From contig CAIIXF020000034.1 in NCBI GenBank assembly GCA_903813345.2, forward strand, positions 1 to 46,796: 46,796 nt of DNA, read 5' to 3'. Positions 22,208 to 34,664 of this stretch are shown in pieces; position 1 is the first letter of the stretch, and each line of letters opens with the position of its first letter. A program made the position numbers and the translations under genes. The notes under the pieces are model-generated. The model was not told the DNA's origin, made no database searches, and saw nothing but the letters and a program-made list of their open reading frames with translations. The DNA comes from Owenia fusiformis. Taxonomy: Eukaryota; Annelida; Polychaeta; Sabellida; Oweniidae.

Positions 22208-24099
22208 CTAGATTGGTAAATTGAACAAAGTTCAATTTAAGACTCCAGATTGATTTACTTGAGTAAAGAGCTGAGTAAGTAACTGAGTAGGAAGCTGAGT
22301 AAGTAGATGATTAAGTAATTGAGTAAGTAGCTGAGTAGGTAGCTGAGTAAGCAGCTGAGCAGGTAGTTGAGTAAGTAGCTGAGTAGGTAGCTGAGCAAGT
22401 AGCTGAGTAGGTAGCTGAGTAGGTAGCTAAGTAGGTAGGTAGGTAGTAGGAATTTTTGACCGGAAGTCGGATCAAAATTTGGTTTCCAGATTTGGATTCC
22501 TGAGAAAATTCTACCCTTAATTAATAACTCATAAGTTAAATTATGAGAACTTTTTATTTTGACCTACTTTACGGACACCATATCTCAAAAGTGGGTCAAA
22601 ATACTTTCTGACGGCAAAAGGCTCCCACTATTAGCACAGTCTTTGCTACCTGTATACAAAATTTTGAAGCAAATCCGAAAAGTGTAGTGCCAGAATCGCA
22701 AAAATAAGGAAAAACTATGAATTTGACCTAGATTTTGACCTAGGCATTTTGGTGTCCAAATATTGAAACTAGGTAGCTTTTGAGGTCCCCTTCTTTTATA
22801 GGAATTCATTTTCTTAAGCTGTACTCAATCTATATCTCGTATTGTACACTTCAAAAAAATCTTTTTTTCCTTGACTTTCTATCAGGATATCATCAGATCG
22901 ATTTTCCGAAATTTCAAAACGCCATTTCTTCCGAACCGGAAGTCCGATCGAAATTTAATTTAAAGATTCGGATTCCTGACAAAATTCTACCCCTAATTCA
23001 TAACTCATACGTTAAATTTGGCGAATTTTTATTTTGACCTACTTTTCGGACACGCCATAACTTCGGAACCGGAAGTCGGATCAAAATTTGGTTTGCATAT
23101 TCAGATTCCTGAGAAAATTCTACTCTTCCTTGACTTTCTATCAGGATATCATCAGATCGATTTTCCGAAATTTCAAAACGCCATTTCTTCCGAACCGGAA
23201 GTCCGATCGAAATTTAATTTAAAGATTCGGATTCCTGACAAAATTCTACCCCTAATTCATAACTCATATGTTAAATTTGGAGAATTTTCTATTTTGACCT
23301 ACTTTTCGGACACCATATCTCAAAAGTGGGTCAAAATACTCTCTGACGGCAAAAGGCTTACACTATAAGCACACTCTTTGCTACCTGTATACAAAATTTT
23401 GAAGCAAATCCTAAAAGTGTAGTGCCAGAATCGCAAAAATAAGGAAAAACTATGAATTTGACCTAGATTTTGACCTAGGCATTTTGGTGTCCAAATATTG
23501 AAACTAGGTAGCTTTTGAGGTCCCCTTCTTTTATAGGAATTCATTATCTTAAGCTGTACTCAATCTATATCTCGTATTTTACACTTTAAAAAAAATCTTT
23601 TTTCCTTGACTTTCTATCAGGGTAACATCAGATCGATTTTTCTCGAAATTTCAAAACGCCATAACTTTCAAACGGGAAGTCGGATCGAAATTTGGTTTGC
23701 AGATTCGGATTCTTGAGAAAATCCTACCCTTATTCCATAGCTCATATGTTAAATTTGGAGAACTTTTTTAGTTTGACCTACTTTCCGGACGCCATATCTC
23801 AAAATCGGTAAGAGTAATCAAAAAACGGATGGCACACTCTCGATTTGTTTTTTTCTAAGCTACATAATGAAAAAAAGATGAAGGAGTAAGGGCAAACAAC
23901 AACGAAGATAATTGACAGAATGTTGATTTGACCTAAATTTGACCTAGTTCTTGACCTTTGACCTAGATACAAATTTGACCTAATTTCCCAGAAACTAGGT
24001 CGATGGGCTATGTTAGCCATGTAAGTAGGTTAAAGTAAGCTCTTCTAGTTGCTGAGAAAACGTGTACGGAAAGAAAGAAAGAAAGAAAAATAATAATAA
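22208..24099 (-). mobile_element. Array element 5 (left type II, right type 3)
   Basis: Starts CTAGATTGGT; the hairpin loop is AAA rather than AA. The leader is a GTAGCTGAGTAG-type minisatellite (22258-22446). Two truncated monomers start with TTGACTTTCTATCAGGATA (about 22870 and 23129), followed by a type 3 right end (CTAAGCTACATAATG) from about 23604. Tail is (GAAA)n(AAT)n. Confidence 0.65.
22258..22446. repeat. Minisatellite, ~12-bp unit GTAGCTGAGTAG
   Basis: Variants of GCTGAGTAAGTA / GCTGAGTAGGTA repeated about 15 times. It forms the leader of a type II element; equivalent tracts lie at 24155-24358, 27848-28026 and 31211-31440. Confidence 0.9.
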
Positions 24100-25865
24100 C
24101 TAGATTGGTAAATTGAACAAAGTTCAATTTAAGACTCCAGATTGATTTACTTGTGTAAAGAGCTGAGTAAGTAACTGAGTAGGAAGCTGAGTAAGTAGAT
24201 GATTAAGTAATTGAGTAAGTAGCTTAGTAGGCAGCTGAGCAAGTAGCTGAGTAAGCTACTGAGTAGGTAGCTGAGTAAGTAGCTAAGTATGTAGCTGAGT
24301 AGGTAGCTGAGAAGTAGATAGATAAGTAGGTAGCCGAGTAGGTAGGTAGGTAAGTAGGAATATTTGACTGATAGTCGGATTGAAATTTGATTTGCAGATT
24401 TGGATTCCTGAGAAAATCCTACCCTTAGGTCATAACTCATACGTTAAATTTGGAGAACCTTTCATGTTGACCTATATTTCGGGCACTATATCTCAACAGT
24501 GGGTCAAAATACTTTCTGACGGCAAAAGGCTAACACTATAAGCACACTCTTTGCTACCTGTGTACAAAATTTTGAAGCAAATAATTAAAGTGTAGTGTCA
24601 GAATCGCAAAAATAAGTAAAAACTATCAATTTGACCTAGATTTTGACCTAGGCATTTTGGTGTTCAAATTTTGAAGCAAGATAGCTTTTGAGGTCCCTTT
24701 CTTTTATAGGCTTTCATTATGTAAAGCTGTACTCAGTCTATATCTCGTATTTTACACTTCAAAAAAATCTTTTTTCCCATTGCCATAACATGGGGCACCA
24801 AATTTAGCGATTTTTGAGCTTTCAAAACGCCATAACTTCTGAACGGGAAGTCAGATCGAAATTTGGTTTGCAGATTCGGATTCCTGAGAAAATTTTACCC
24901 CTAATTCATAACACATACGTTAAATTTAGCGAATTTTTATTTTGACCTACTTTTTGGACACGGCATAACTTCCGTACCGAAAGTCGGATCGAATTTTGGT
25001 TTGCAGATTCGGATTCCTGGGAAAATTCTACCCTTAATTTATAGCTCATATGTTAAATTTGGAGAACTTTTTATTTTGACCTACATTTCGGACACCATAT
25101 CTCAAAAGTGGGTCAAAATACTATCTGACGGCAAAAGGCTAACACTATTAGCACACTCTTTGCTACCTGTATACAAAATTTTGAAGCAAATAATTAAAGT
25201 GTAGTGTCACAATCGTAAAAATAAGGAAAAGCTGTGAATTTGACCTAGATTTTGACCTAGGCATTTTGGTGTCCAAATTTTGAAGTTATGTAGCTTTTGA
25301 GGTCCCTTTCTTTTATAGGCATTCATTATGTTAAGCTGTACTCAGTCTATATCTTGTATTTTACACTTCGAAAAAGTCTTTTTTCCCATTGGCTTAACAT
25401 GGGCACCAAATTTAGCGATTTTTGAGATTTCAAAACGCCATAACTTCCGAACCGGTGGTCGGATCGAAATTTTGTTTGCAGATTCGGATTCCTGAGATAA
25501 TTCTACACTTATTTGATGATTCACACGTTGAATTTAGAGAACTTTTTATGTTCTGACCTACTTTCCGGACGCCATATCTCAAAATCGGTAAGAGTAATCG
25601 AAAAACGGTTTACCATTAACAATAAGCCTTTTCTAAGGAACATGATGAAAAAAACCCGGAGCGAAAATACTGAAGGACGACTGAGAAAACTTGTAAAATA
25701 GTGAAAAACCACGATTTGACCTAGTTCTTGACCTTTGACCTAGATAAACATTTGACCTAATTTCCCAGAAACTAGGTATCATTACCTAGTTGACTATGTT
25801 AGCAGATTTAAGTAAGTCCTTCTAGTTGCTGAGAAAAAGTGTTCGGAAAGAAAGAATAATAATAA
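24100..25865 (-). mobile_element. Array element 6 (left type II, right type 1)
   Basis: CTAGATTGGT start, minisatellite leader 24155-24358, monomer anchors at 24787 and 25396 with a partial duplicate monomer near 24961. Type 1 right end, (AAT)n tail. Confidence 0.65.
24155..24358. repeat. Minisatellite, GCTGAGTA-type unit
   Basis: Leader of element 6, same unit as at 22258. The first ~80 bp are nearly identical between the two and the rest differs in unit order. Confidence 0.9.
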
Positions 25866-25977
25866 CTAGACTTTGGAAATTGAACAAGTTCAATTTCAGA
25901 CTCCAGATTAAGACCTTTTTTAGCCGAGTCATCCAGAATAAGCCGAGTCATCCAGAATAAGCTGAGTCATCCAAAAA

Positions 25978-26175
25978 AAGATGGATGAATAAAATAGGAA
26001 GGTAGGATAGGATAGAATAGGAAGGAACGATAGGATAGAATAAGAAAGAAGGATAGGATAGAATAAGAAAGAAGGATAGGATAGAATAAGAAGAAAGGAT
26101 ATGATAGGATAGGAAGGAAAAGATACGAAGGAAGGATAGATAGGAAGGATTGGATAGGATCAGATAGGAAGGATG
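25978..26175 (+). repeat. Polypurine tract, GGATAGAATAGGAA-type units
   Basis: Almost only A/G with regular T, built from AGGATAGAATA and AGGAAGGA units. It is the leader of a type III element. Similar tracts lie at 27001-27115, 35876-36050 and 37480-37655. Confidence 0.9.
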
Positions 26176-27000
26176 GATGAATTTTTCAATATTTTCTTCT
26201 CTACTCTTGACTTTCTATCAGGATACCATCAGATCAATTTCAAAACGCCATAACTTCCAAACCGGCAGTCAGATCCAAATTTGAATTGCAGATTCGGATT
26301 CCTGACAAAATTCTACACCTAATTCATAACTCATACGTTAAATTTGGAGATTTTTTATTTTGACCTACTTTTCGGACACCATATCTCAAAAGTGAGTCAA
26401 AATACTTTCTGACGGCAAAAGGCTAACACTATTAGCACACTCTTGGCTACATGTATACACAATTTCGAAGAATATAATTGAAGTGTAGTGTCAGAAACGC
26501 AAAAATAAGGAAAACCTTTAAATTTGACCTAGATTTTGACCTAGGCATTTTGGTGTCCAAATTTTGAAACTAACTGGCTTTTGAGGTCCCCTTCTTTTGA
26601 AGGCTTTCATTAAATTAAGCTGAACTCAGTCTATATTTCGTCTATAAATCTTTTTTTCCCATTGACTTAACATGGGCACCAAATTTAGCGATTTTTGAGC
26701 TTTTAAAACGCCATAACTTCCGAACCGGAAGTCAGATCGAAATTTGGTTTGCAGATTCGGATTTCTGAAAAAATCCTACCCCTAATTGATAACTCATACC
26801 TTGAATTTGGAGAACTTTTTATTTTGACATACTTTCTGGACGCCATATTTCAAAATCGGTAAGAGTAATCAAAAAACGGATGGCACATATATGAAAGGGC
26901 TGTTTCTAAGCTACATGATGAAAAAAAGATGAAGACGTTTCGATAAATAACGACGAAGATAATAGACAGAAGGTTGACAATGTAAGATTTGACCCAGTTC

Positions 27001-27115
27001 TAGGATAGGATAGGATATAGAATAGGAAGGAAGGATAGGATAGGAAGGAAAGGATAGGAAGGAAGGATAGATAGGAAGGATATGATCAGACAGGATAGGA
27101 AGGAAGGATGGATGA
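27001..27115 (+). repeat. Polypurine tract inside element 7
   Basis: Same GGATAGGAAGGA-type units, but joined directly to a broken right end instead of following a CTAGA start. It marks a recombination point. Confidence 0.85.
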
Positions 27116-27650
27116 TTTTTTCTATATTTTCTTCGCTACTCTTGACTTTCTATAAGGATATCATCAGATCGATTTTTCTCGAAATTTCAAAACGCCATAA
27201 CTTTCGAACCGGAAGTCGTATCGAAATTTGGTTTGCAGATTCGGATTCCTGAGTAAATTCTACACTTAATTCATAACTCAAATGTTAAATTTGGAGAACT
27301 TTTCATTTTGACCTACTTTCTGGACGCCATATTTCAAAATCGGTAAGCGTAATCAAAAATCTAATGTCATATCTTTGCTTTGGCTTTTTCTAAGCTACAT
27401 GATGAAAAAAAGATTTAGGAGTTACGATAAACAACGACGAAGATAAATGACAGAATGTTGAAAATGTAAGATTTGACCTAGTTCTTGACCTTTGACCTAG
27501 ATAAAAATTTGACCCAATTTCCGAGGAACTAGATACTGGACATAAATTGACTGAATAATGATCTTTATTGGAAGCCTTATGGTTATCGAGAAAACTGGGA
27601 AAGAATAATAAAAAAGAATAAAGAATAATAAGAATACTGACAAAAACAAT

Positions 27651-27786
27651 AGACTCCAGATTGACATCTGGAGTCTAATAATAAGAAAACTGGCAAAAGC
27701 AATAGACTCCAGATTTTCATCTGGAGTCTAATAATAAGAAGAAAACTGGCAAAAGCAATAGACTCCAGATTTTCAATCTGGAGTCT
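27651..27786. repeat. Hairpin cassettes, element 7 (3 copies)
   Basis: Hairpins at 27651-27676 (loop TGAC), 27704-27729 (loop TTTC) and 27760-27786 (loop TTC). The arms are constant while loops vary. Confidence 0.95.
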
Positions 27787-27791
27787 AATAA

Positions 27792-29521
27792 CTAGATTTG
27801 TAAATTGAACAAAGTTCAATTTAAGACTCCAGATTGATTTACTTGAGTAAAGAGCTGAGTAAGTAACTGAGTAGGAAGCTGAGTAAGTAGATGATTAAGT
27901 AATTGAGTAAGTAGCTGAGTAGGTAGCTGAGTAAGCAGCTGAGCAGGTAGCTGAGTAAGTAGCTGAGTAGGTAGCTGAGTAGGTAGCTAAGTAGGTAGCC
28001 GAGTAGGTTAGTAGGTAGGTAAGTAGGAATTTTTGACCGGAAGTCGGATTGAAATTTGGTTTGCAGATTTGGATTCCTGAGAAAATTCTACCCTTAATTC
28101 ATAACTCATTTTATTTTGACCTACTTTACGGACACCATATCTCAAAAGTGGGTCAAAATACTCTCTGACGGCAAAAGGCTAACACTATTAGCACACTCTT
28201 TGCTACCTGTATACAAAATTTTGAAGCAAATCCTAAAAGTGTAGTGCCAGAATCGCAAAAATAAGGAAAAACTATGAATTTGACCTAGATTTTGACCTAG
28301 GCATTTTGGTGTCCAAATATTGAAACTAGGTAGCTTTTGAGGTCCCCTTCTTTTATAGGAATTCATTATCTAAAGCTGTACTCAATCTATATCTCGTATT
28401 TTACACTTCAAAAAAATCTTTTTTCCTTGACTTTCTATCAGGATAACATCAGATCGATTTTTCTCGAAATTTCAAAACGCCATAACTTTCAAACCGGAAG
28501 TCGGATCGAAATTTGATTTAAAGATTCGGATTTCTGACAAAATTCTACCCCTAATTCATAACTCATACGTTAAATTTGGCGAATTTTTATTTTGACCTAC
28601 TTTTTGGACACGCCATTTCTTTGAAACCGGAAGTCGGATCGAAATTTGGTTTGCAGATTCGGATTCCTGATAAAATTCTACCCCTAATTCATAACTCATA
28701 CGTTAAATTTGAAGAATTATTTATTTTGACCTACTTTTGGGACACCATATCTCAAAAGTGGGTCAAAATACTTCCTGACGGCAAAAGGCTAACACTATTA
28801 GCAGACTCTTGGCTACATGTATACACAATTTCGAAGAATATAATTAAAGTGTAGTGTCAGAATCGCAAAAATAAGGAAAAACTTTGAATTTGACCTAGAT
28901 TTTGACCTAGGCATTTTTGTGTCCAAATTTTTAAGCTAGATTGCTTTTGAGGTCCCCTTCTTTTAAAAGCTTCCATTATATTTAGCTGAACTCAGTCTAT
29001 ATTTCGTATTTTTCACTTCGAAAAAATCTTTTTTCCCATTGACTTAACATGGGCACCAAATTTAGCGATTTTTGAGCTTTCAAAACAATATAACTTCCGA
29101 ACCGGAAGTCGGATCGAAATTTGGTTTTCAGATTCGGAATCCTGAGAAAATTTCCTACAAGACCAGTAGCGTGGACATTGAATTGGGAGAACTTTTTTTT
29201 GGACCTCGTTTTCGGACACTGATATCTCGAAATCGGTTTGAGATATCAAAAAACTAAATCGACCTGTTTTCCCCTACTTTTTTATGAGGAACACAATGAA
29301 AAAAACCCGGATTGAAAATATTGAAGGACGACCGAGAAAATTGAAAAAAGTGACAAAGTACTGGATTTGACCTAGTTCTTAACCTTTGACCTAGATAAAA
29401 ATTTGACCTAATTTCCCATCATCCCAGATACATTCCCTAGTTGCTCATGTAAGTAGCTTAAAGTAAGTTCTTCTAGTTGGTGAGAAATCTTGTAAGGAGG
29501 AAGAGGAAGAAAGAAAAATAA
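27792..29521 (-). mobile_element. Array element 8 (left type II, right type 2)
   Basis: CTAGATTTGT start, minisatellite 27848-28026, a monomer with a short deletion at about 28110, the block shared with elements 2 and 5 (about 28140-28430), a partial duplicate monomer near 28605 and a type 2 right end. Tail GAAGAAAGAAAAATAA. Confidence 0.65.
27848..28026. repeat. Minisatellite, GCTGAGTA-type unit
   Basis: Leader of element 8, almost the same unit order as element 5. Confidence 0.9.
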
Positions 29522-31154
29522 CTAGACATGTAAATTGAACAAGTTCAATTTAAGACTCCAGATTTAATACTTTTTTTTAAGCTGAGTCATCCAGAATACT
29601 TGTAAGCTGAGTCATCCAGAATAAGCTGATCGAGTCAGCTAGAATTTAGACATTTAGACAACTCTCAATTTTTTATCTTCGACTCCATTGGCTTAACATG
29701 GGGATATCATCATATCGACTTTTCGAGACTTCAAACCGCTATAACTATCTAACCAGAAGTTAGATTGAAATTTGGTTTAAAGATTCGGACTCCTGAGAAA
29801 ATTCTACCCTTAATTCATAACTCATATGTAAAATTTGGAGAATTTTTTATTTTGACCTACTTTTCGGACACCATATCTCAAAGTGGGTCAAAATACTCTC
29901 TGACGGCAAAAGGCTAACACTATTAGCCCACTCTTTGCTACCTGTATACAAAATTTTGAAGCAAATCCTAAAAGTGTAGTGCCAGAATCGCAAAAATAAG
30001 GAAAAACTATGTATTTGACCTAGATTTTGACCTAGGGATTTTGGTGTCCAAATTTTAAAGCTAGATAGCCTTCCAGGTTCCCTTCTTTTATAGACTTTCA
30101 GAATCTTAAGCTGTACTCAGTCTTTATCTGGTATTTTACACTTCAAAAAAATCTTTTTTCTCATTGACATAACATGGGGCACCAAAATTAGCGATTTTTG
30201 AGCTTTCAAAACGCCATAACTTCCCAACGAAAAGTCGGATTGAAATTTGGTTTGCAGATTCGGATTCCTGAGAAAATTCTACCCTTAACTCATAGCTCAT
30301 ATGTTAAATTATGAGAAATTTTTATTTTGACCTACTTTTCGGACACCATATCTCAAAAGTGGGTCAAAATACTTTCTGACGGCAAAAGGCTAACACTATT
30401 AGTACACTCTTTGCTACCTGTATACAAAATTTTGAAGCAAATTATTAAAGTGTAGTGTCAGAATCGTAAAAATAAGGAAAAACTATGAATTTGACCTAGA
30501 TTTTGACCTAGGCATTTTGGTGTCCAAATTTTGAAGCTAGGTAGCTTTTGAGGTCCCCTTCTTTTATAGGCATTCATTATGTTAAGCTGTGCTCAGTCTA
30601 TATCTTGTATTTTACACTTCGAAAAAGTCTTTTTTTCCCATTGGCTTAACATGGGCACCAAATTTAGCGATTTCAAAACGCTATAGCTTCCGAACCGGAA
30701 GTCGGATCAAAATTTGGTTTGCAGATTTGGATTCCTGAGGAAATTTTACACTTATTTCATGACTCATACGTTGAATTTGGAGAACTTTTTCGTTTGACCT
30801 ACTTTCCGGACGCAATATCTCAAAATCGGTAGAAGTAATCAAAAAACTGATACATCACTGTCGAATCGTCTTTTTCTTGGCTACACGTTAAAAAAAAAAT
30901 TTTGAAAAAATATTGAAAAATGACAAAGATAATTCACAAAATGATAATTTGACCTAGATTTTGACCTTTGACCTAGATAAAAATTTGACCTAATTTCCGG
31001 GAAACTAGGTCTCATTACCTTTTTAACTATGTAAGCAGATTTCAGAAAGTCCCTCTAGTTGCTGAGAAAACGCGGAAAGAAAGAATAATAATAAGAAAAC
31101 TGGCAAAAGCAATAGACTCCAGATTTTCAATCTGGAGTCTAATAATAATAATAA
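29522..31154 (-). mobile_element. Array element 9 (left type I, right type 3-like) with one hairpin cassette
   Basis: Monomer anchors at 29695, 30171 and 30648 (476-477 bp apart). The first half nearly duplicates element 3. The right end is a diverged type 3. One cassette at 31114-31140. Confidence 0.65.
31114..31140. repeat. Hairpin cassette, element 9 (1 copy)
   Basis: 12-bp arms with loop TTC, preceded by AAACTGGCAAAAGCAAT and followed by an (AAT)n run. Confidence 0.95.
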
Positions 31155-31210
31155 CTAGATTTGTGAAATTGAACAAGTTCAATTTAAGACTCCAGATTTA
31201 TTTGACCTAG

Positions 31211-31440
31211 ATAGATCAGTAAAGAGCTGAGTAAGTAACTGAGTACTTAGCTGAGTAAGTACCTTAGTAGTAGTTGAGTAAGTAGCTGAGTAAGTAACTG
31301 AGTAAAAAGCTGAGTAGGTAGCTGAGTAAGTAGCTGAGTAAGTACCTGAGTTAGTAGCTGAGTAAGTTGCTAAGTAAGTAATAACTAATTAAGTAATTGA
31401 GTAAGTAGTCAAATAAGTAGCTGAGTAGGTAGAGAGGTAA
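31211..31440. repeat. Minisatellite, GCTGAGTA-type unit
   Basis: Leader of element 10, more diverged, with AAGTAACTGAGT and AAGTACCTGAGT variants. Confidence 0.85.
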
Positions 31441-33408
31441 AGAAGGGTATGCAGGAATTTTTGAAAGTATATTTGATCAATCTGCATCGTGAATACTGGC
31501 AAGTGCGAATTTCAAACTTCAAAATGGCGTAGAATCTAAACCGGGGGTCAGATTGCAATTTTAATTTCAGATCCGGATTCCTGAGGAAATTCTACCCCTA
31601 ATTCATAACTCATACTTTAAAATTGGAGATTTTTTTATTTTGACCTACATTTCGGACACCATATCTCAAAAGTGGGTCAAAAAACTTATTGACGGCAAAA
31701 TGTTACATTATAAGCACACTCTTTGCTACGAGGTTACAAAATTTCGGAGAATATCATTGAAGTGTAGTGTCAGAATCGCAAAATAAAAAAAAACTATGAA
31801 TTTGACCTAGATTTTGAACTAGGTATTTTGGTGTCCAAACTTTGAAGGAAAGTAGCTTTTGAGGTCCCCTTCTTCTATGGGCTTTCATTATGTTTAGCTG
31901 TACTCATTCTTTATCTCGTATTTTTACACTTCAAAAAATTATTCGGTCCCATTGATTTAACATGGGGCACCAAATTTAGCGATTTTTGAGATCTCAAAAC
32001 GCCATAACTTCAGAACAAGTAGTCGGATCGAAATTTGGTTTGCAGATCTAGATTTCTGAGAAGATTCTACCCTTAATTAATAACTCATACGTTAAATTTG
32101 GAAAACTTTTTACTTTGGCCTACTTTTGGACACCATATCTCAAAAGTGGGTCAAAATACTTTCTGACGGCAAACCGCTAACACTATTAGCATACTCTTTG
32201 CTACCTGTATACAAAATTTTAAAGCAAATCATTTAAATATAGTGTCAGAATCGCAAAAATAAGGGAAAACTATAAATTTGACCTAGATTTTGACCTAGGC
32301 ATTTTGGTGTCCAGATTTTGGAGCTAAGTAGCCTTCGAGGTCCCCTTCTTTAATAGGCTTTCATTATATTAAGCTGTACTCAGTCTATATCTTGTATTTT
32401 ACACTTCAAAAAAATCTTTTTTCCCATTGCCATAACAATGGGCACCAAATTTAGCGATTTTGAGCTATCAAAACGACATAAATGCCAAACCAAAAGTCGG
32501 ATTGAAATTTGGTTTGCAGATTTGGATTCCTGAGAAAATTCTACCCTTAATTCATAACTCATACGTTAAATTTGGAGAACTTTTAAGTTTGACCTACTTT
32601 TCGTACACCATATCTCAAAAGTGGGTCAAAATACTTTCTGACGGCAAAAGGCTAACACTATTAGCACACTATTGGCTACATGTATACAAATTTTCGAAGA
32701 ATATAATTAATCTGTAGTGTCAGAATCGCAAAAATAAGGAAAAACTATGAATTTGACCTAGATTTTGACCTAGGCATTTTGGTGTCCAAATTTTTATGAA
32801 AAGAAGGTCTTGTGGTCCCTTTCTTTTATGGGCTTCCATTATGTTTAGCTGTGCTTAGTCTATATCTCGTATTTTACACTTCAAAAAAATATTTTTTCCC
32901 ATTGAATTAACATGGGGCACCAAATTTAGCGATTTTTGAATTTTCAAAACGCCATAACTTCTGAACCGGAAGTCAGATCGAAATTTAGTTTTCAGATTCG
33001 GAATCCTGAGAGAATTTTCTATAAGACTGATATCCTGGACATTGGATTCGTTGAAAATTTTTTTGGACCTCGTTTTCGGACACTGATATCTCGAAATCGG
33101 TTTGAGATACCAAGAAACTAAATCGACCCTAGGTTTTCTACTTTTTTATGAGGAACACAATGAAAAAAACCAGGATCAAAAATATTGTAGGACGACCGAG
33201 ATAATGGGAAAAAGTGACAAAGTACTGGATTTAACCTAGTTCTTGACCTTTGACCTAGATAAAAATTTGACCTAATTTCCCATCATCCCAGATACATTCC
33301 CTAGTTAATCATGTAAGCAGCTTAAAGTAAGCTCTTCTAGTTGGTGAGAAATCTGGGAAGGAGGAAGATTCTGAAAGAATAATAATAAAGAAAACTGGCA
33401 AAAGCAAT

Positions 33409-33534
33409 AGACTCCAGATTTTCATCTGGAGTCTAATAATAAGAAAACTGGCAAAAGCAATAGACTCCAGATTTTCATCTGGAGTCTAAAAAACAGGCAA
33501 AAACAATAGACTCCAGATTTTCAATCTGGAGTCT
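33409..33534. repeat. Hairpin cassettes, element 10 (3 copies)
   Basis: Hairpins at 33409-33434, 33462-33487 (both loop TTTC) and 33508-33534 (loop TTC). The last one is preceded by AAACAGGCAAAAACAAT. Confidence 0.95.
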
Positions 33535-33539
33535 AATAA

Positions 33540-34664
33540 CTAGACATGTAAATTGAACAAGTTCAATTTAAGACTCCAGATTTCAGACTTTTTTTAAGCT
33601 GGGTCATCCAAATACTTGTAAACTGAGTCATTCAGAATAAGCTGAGTCAGCTAGAATATAGACATTTAGAGAACTCTTATGAATGTTATCTTCGACTCCA
33701 TTGGCTTAACATGGGGATACCATCATATCGACTTTTCGAGACTTCAAACCGCTATAACTATCTAATCAGAAGTTGGATCGAAATTTGGTTTAAAGATTCT
33801 GATTCCTGAGAAAATTCTACCCTTAATTCATAACTCCTACTTTAAATTTGGAGAACTTTTTATTTTGACCTACTTTTCAGACACCATATCTCAAAAGTGG
33901 GTCAAAATACCTTCTGGCGGCAGAAGGCTTACACTATAAGCACACTCTTGGCTACCTGTATACAAAATTTCGAAGCAAATCATTAAAGTGTAATGTCAGA
34001 ATCGCAAAAATAAGGAAAAACTATGAATTTGACCTAGATTTTGACCAAGGCATTTTGGTGTCCAAATTTTAAAGCTAAATAGCCTTCGAGGTCCCCTTCT
34101 TTTATAGGCTTTCAGAATGTTAAGCTGTACTCAGTTTATATCTGGTATTTTACACTTCAAAAAAATCTTTTTTCTCATTGACATAACATGGGGCACCAAA
34201 TTTAGCGATTTTTGAGCTTTCAAAACGCAATAACTTCCGAACCGAAAATCCGATCCAAATTTGGTTTGCAGATTCGGATTCCTGAGATCATCCTACACTT
34301 ATTTCATAACTCACATGTTGAATTTGGAGAACTTATTGTTCTGACCTACTTTCCGGACGCCATATCTCAAAACCGGTAAGAGTAATCAAAATTCTGATGT
34401 CATATCTTTGATTTGCCTTTTTCTAAGCTACATGATGAAAAAAAGATGAAGGAGTTACGATGAATATTGACGAAGATATGATGAAGAATGTTGAAAATGT
34501 AAGATTTGACCTAGTTCTTGACCTTTGACCTAGATAAAAATTTGACCTAATTTCCCAGATAGCCAGAAACATTCCTTAGTTAACCATGTAAGTTGGTTTA
34601 AATAAGATGTTATAGTTGGAGAGAAAATCTGTTAGGAGGAAGAAGAAAGAATAAAGAAGAATAA
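33540..34664 (-). mobile_element. Array element 11 (left type I, right type 3), short
   Basis: Only two monomers, anchors 33708 and 34185. The right end closely resembles that of element 7 (ATGTCATATCTTTG, CTAAGCTACATGATG). Tail AAGAAGAATAA. Confidence 0.65.

Larger units (their letters stand above)
25866..27791 (-). mobile_element. Array element 7 (left type III, right type 3), composite, with three hairpin cassettes
   Basis: Starts CTAGACTTTGG with a 10-bp stem GAAATTGAAC / GTTCAATTTC. A polypurine leader (25978-26175) and monomers lead to a type 3 right end that breaks off near 27000. A second polypurine tract (27001-27115) and a second body and right end then follow without an intervening CTAGA start, as if two elements had recombined. 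Ends with three cassettes (27651-27786). Confidence 0.6.
31155..33539 (-). mobile_element. Array element 10 (left type II, right type 2), the longest, with three hairpin cassettes
   Basis: CTAGATTTGTG start with one mispair outside the hairpin core. Minisatellite 31211-31440, then a strongly diverged first monomer (31480-31950) and monomers anchored at 31959, 32434 and 32909. Type 2 right end, three cassettes (33409-33534). Confidence 0.65.

Noticed and set aside
17067-28366. Repeated ~74-residue minus-strand open frames (beginning MNSYKRRGPQKL) in the array
   Set aside because: They recur only because the underlying DNA block is nearly identical. They have no domain and no start context, and adjacent, more diverged monomers break them.
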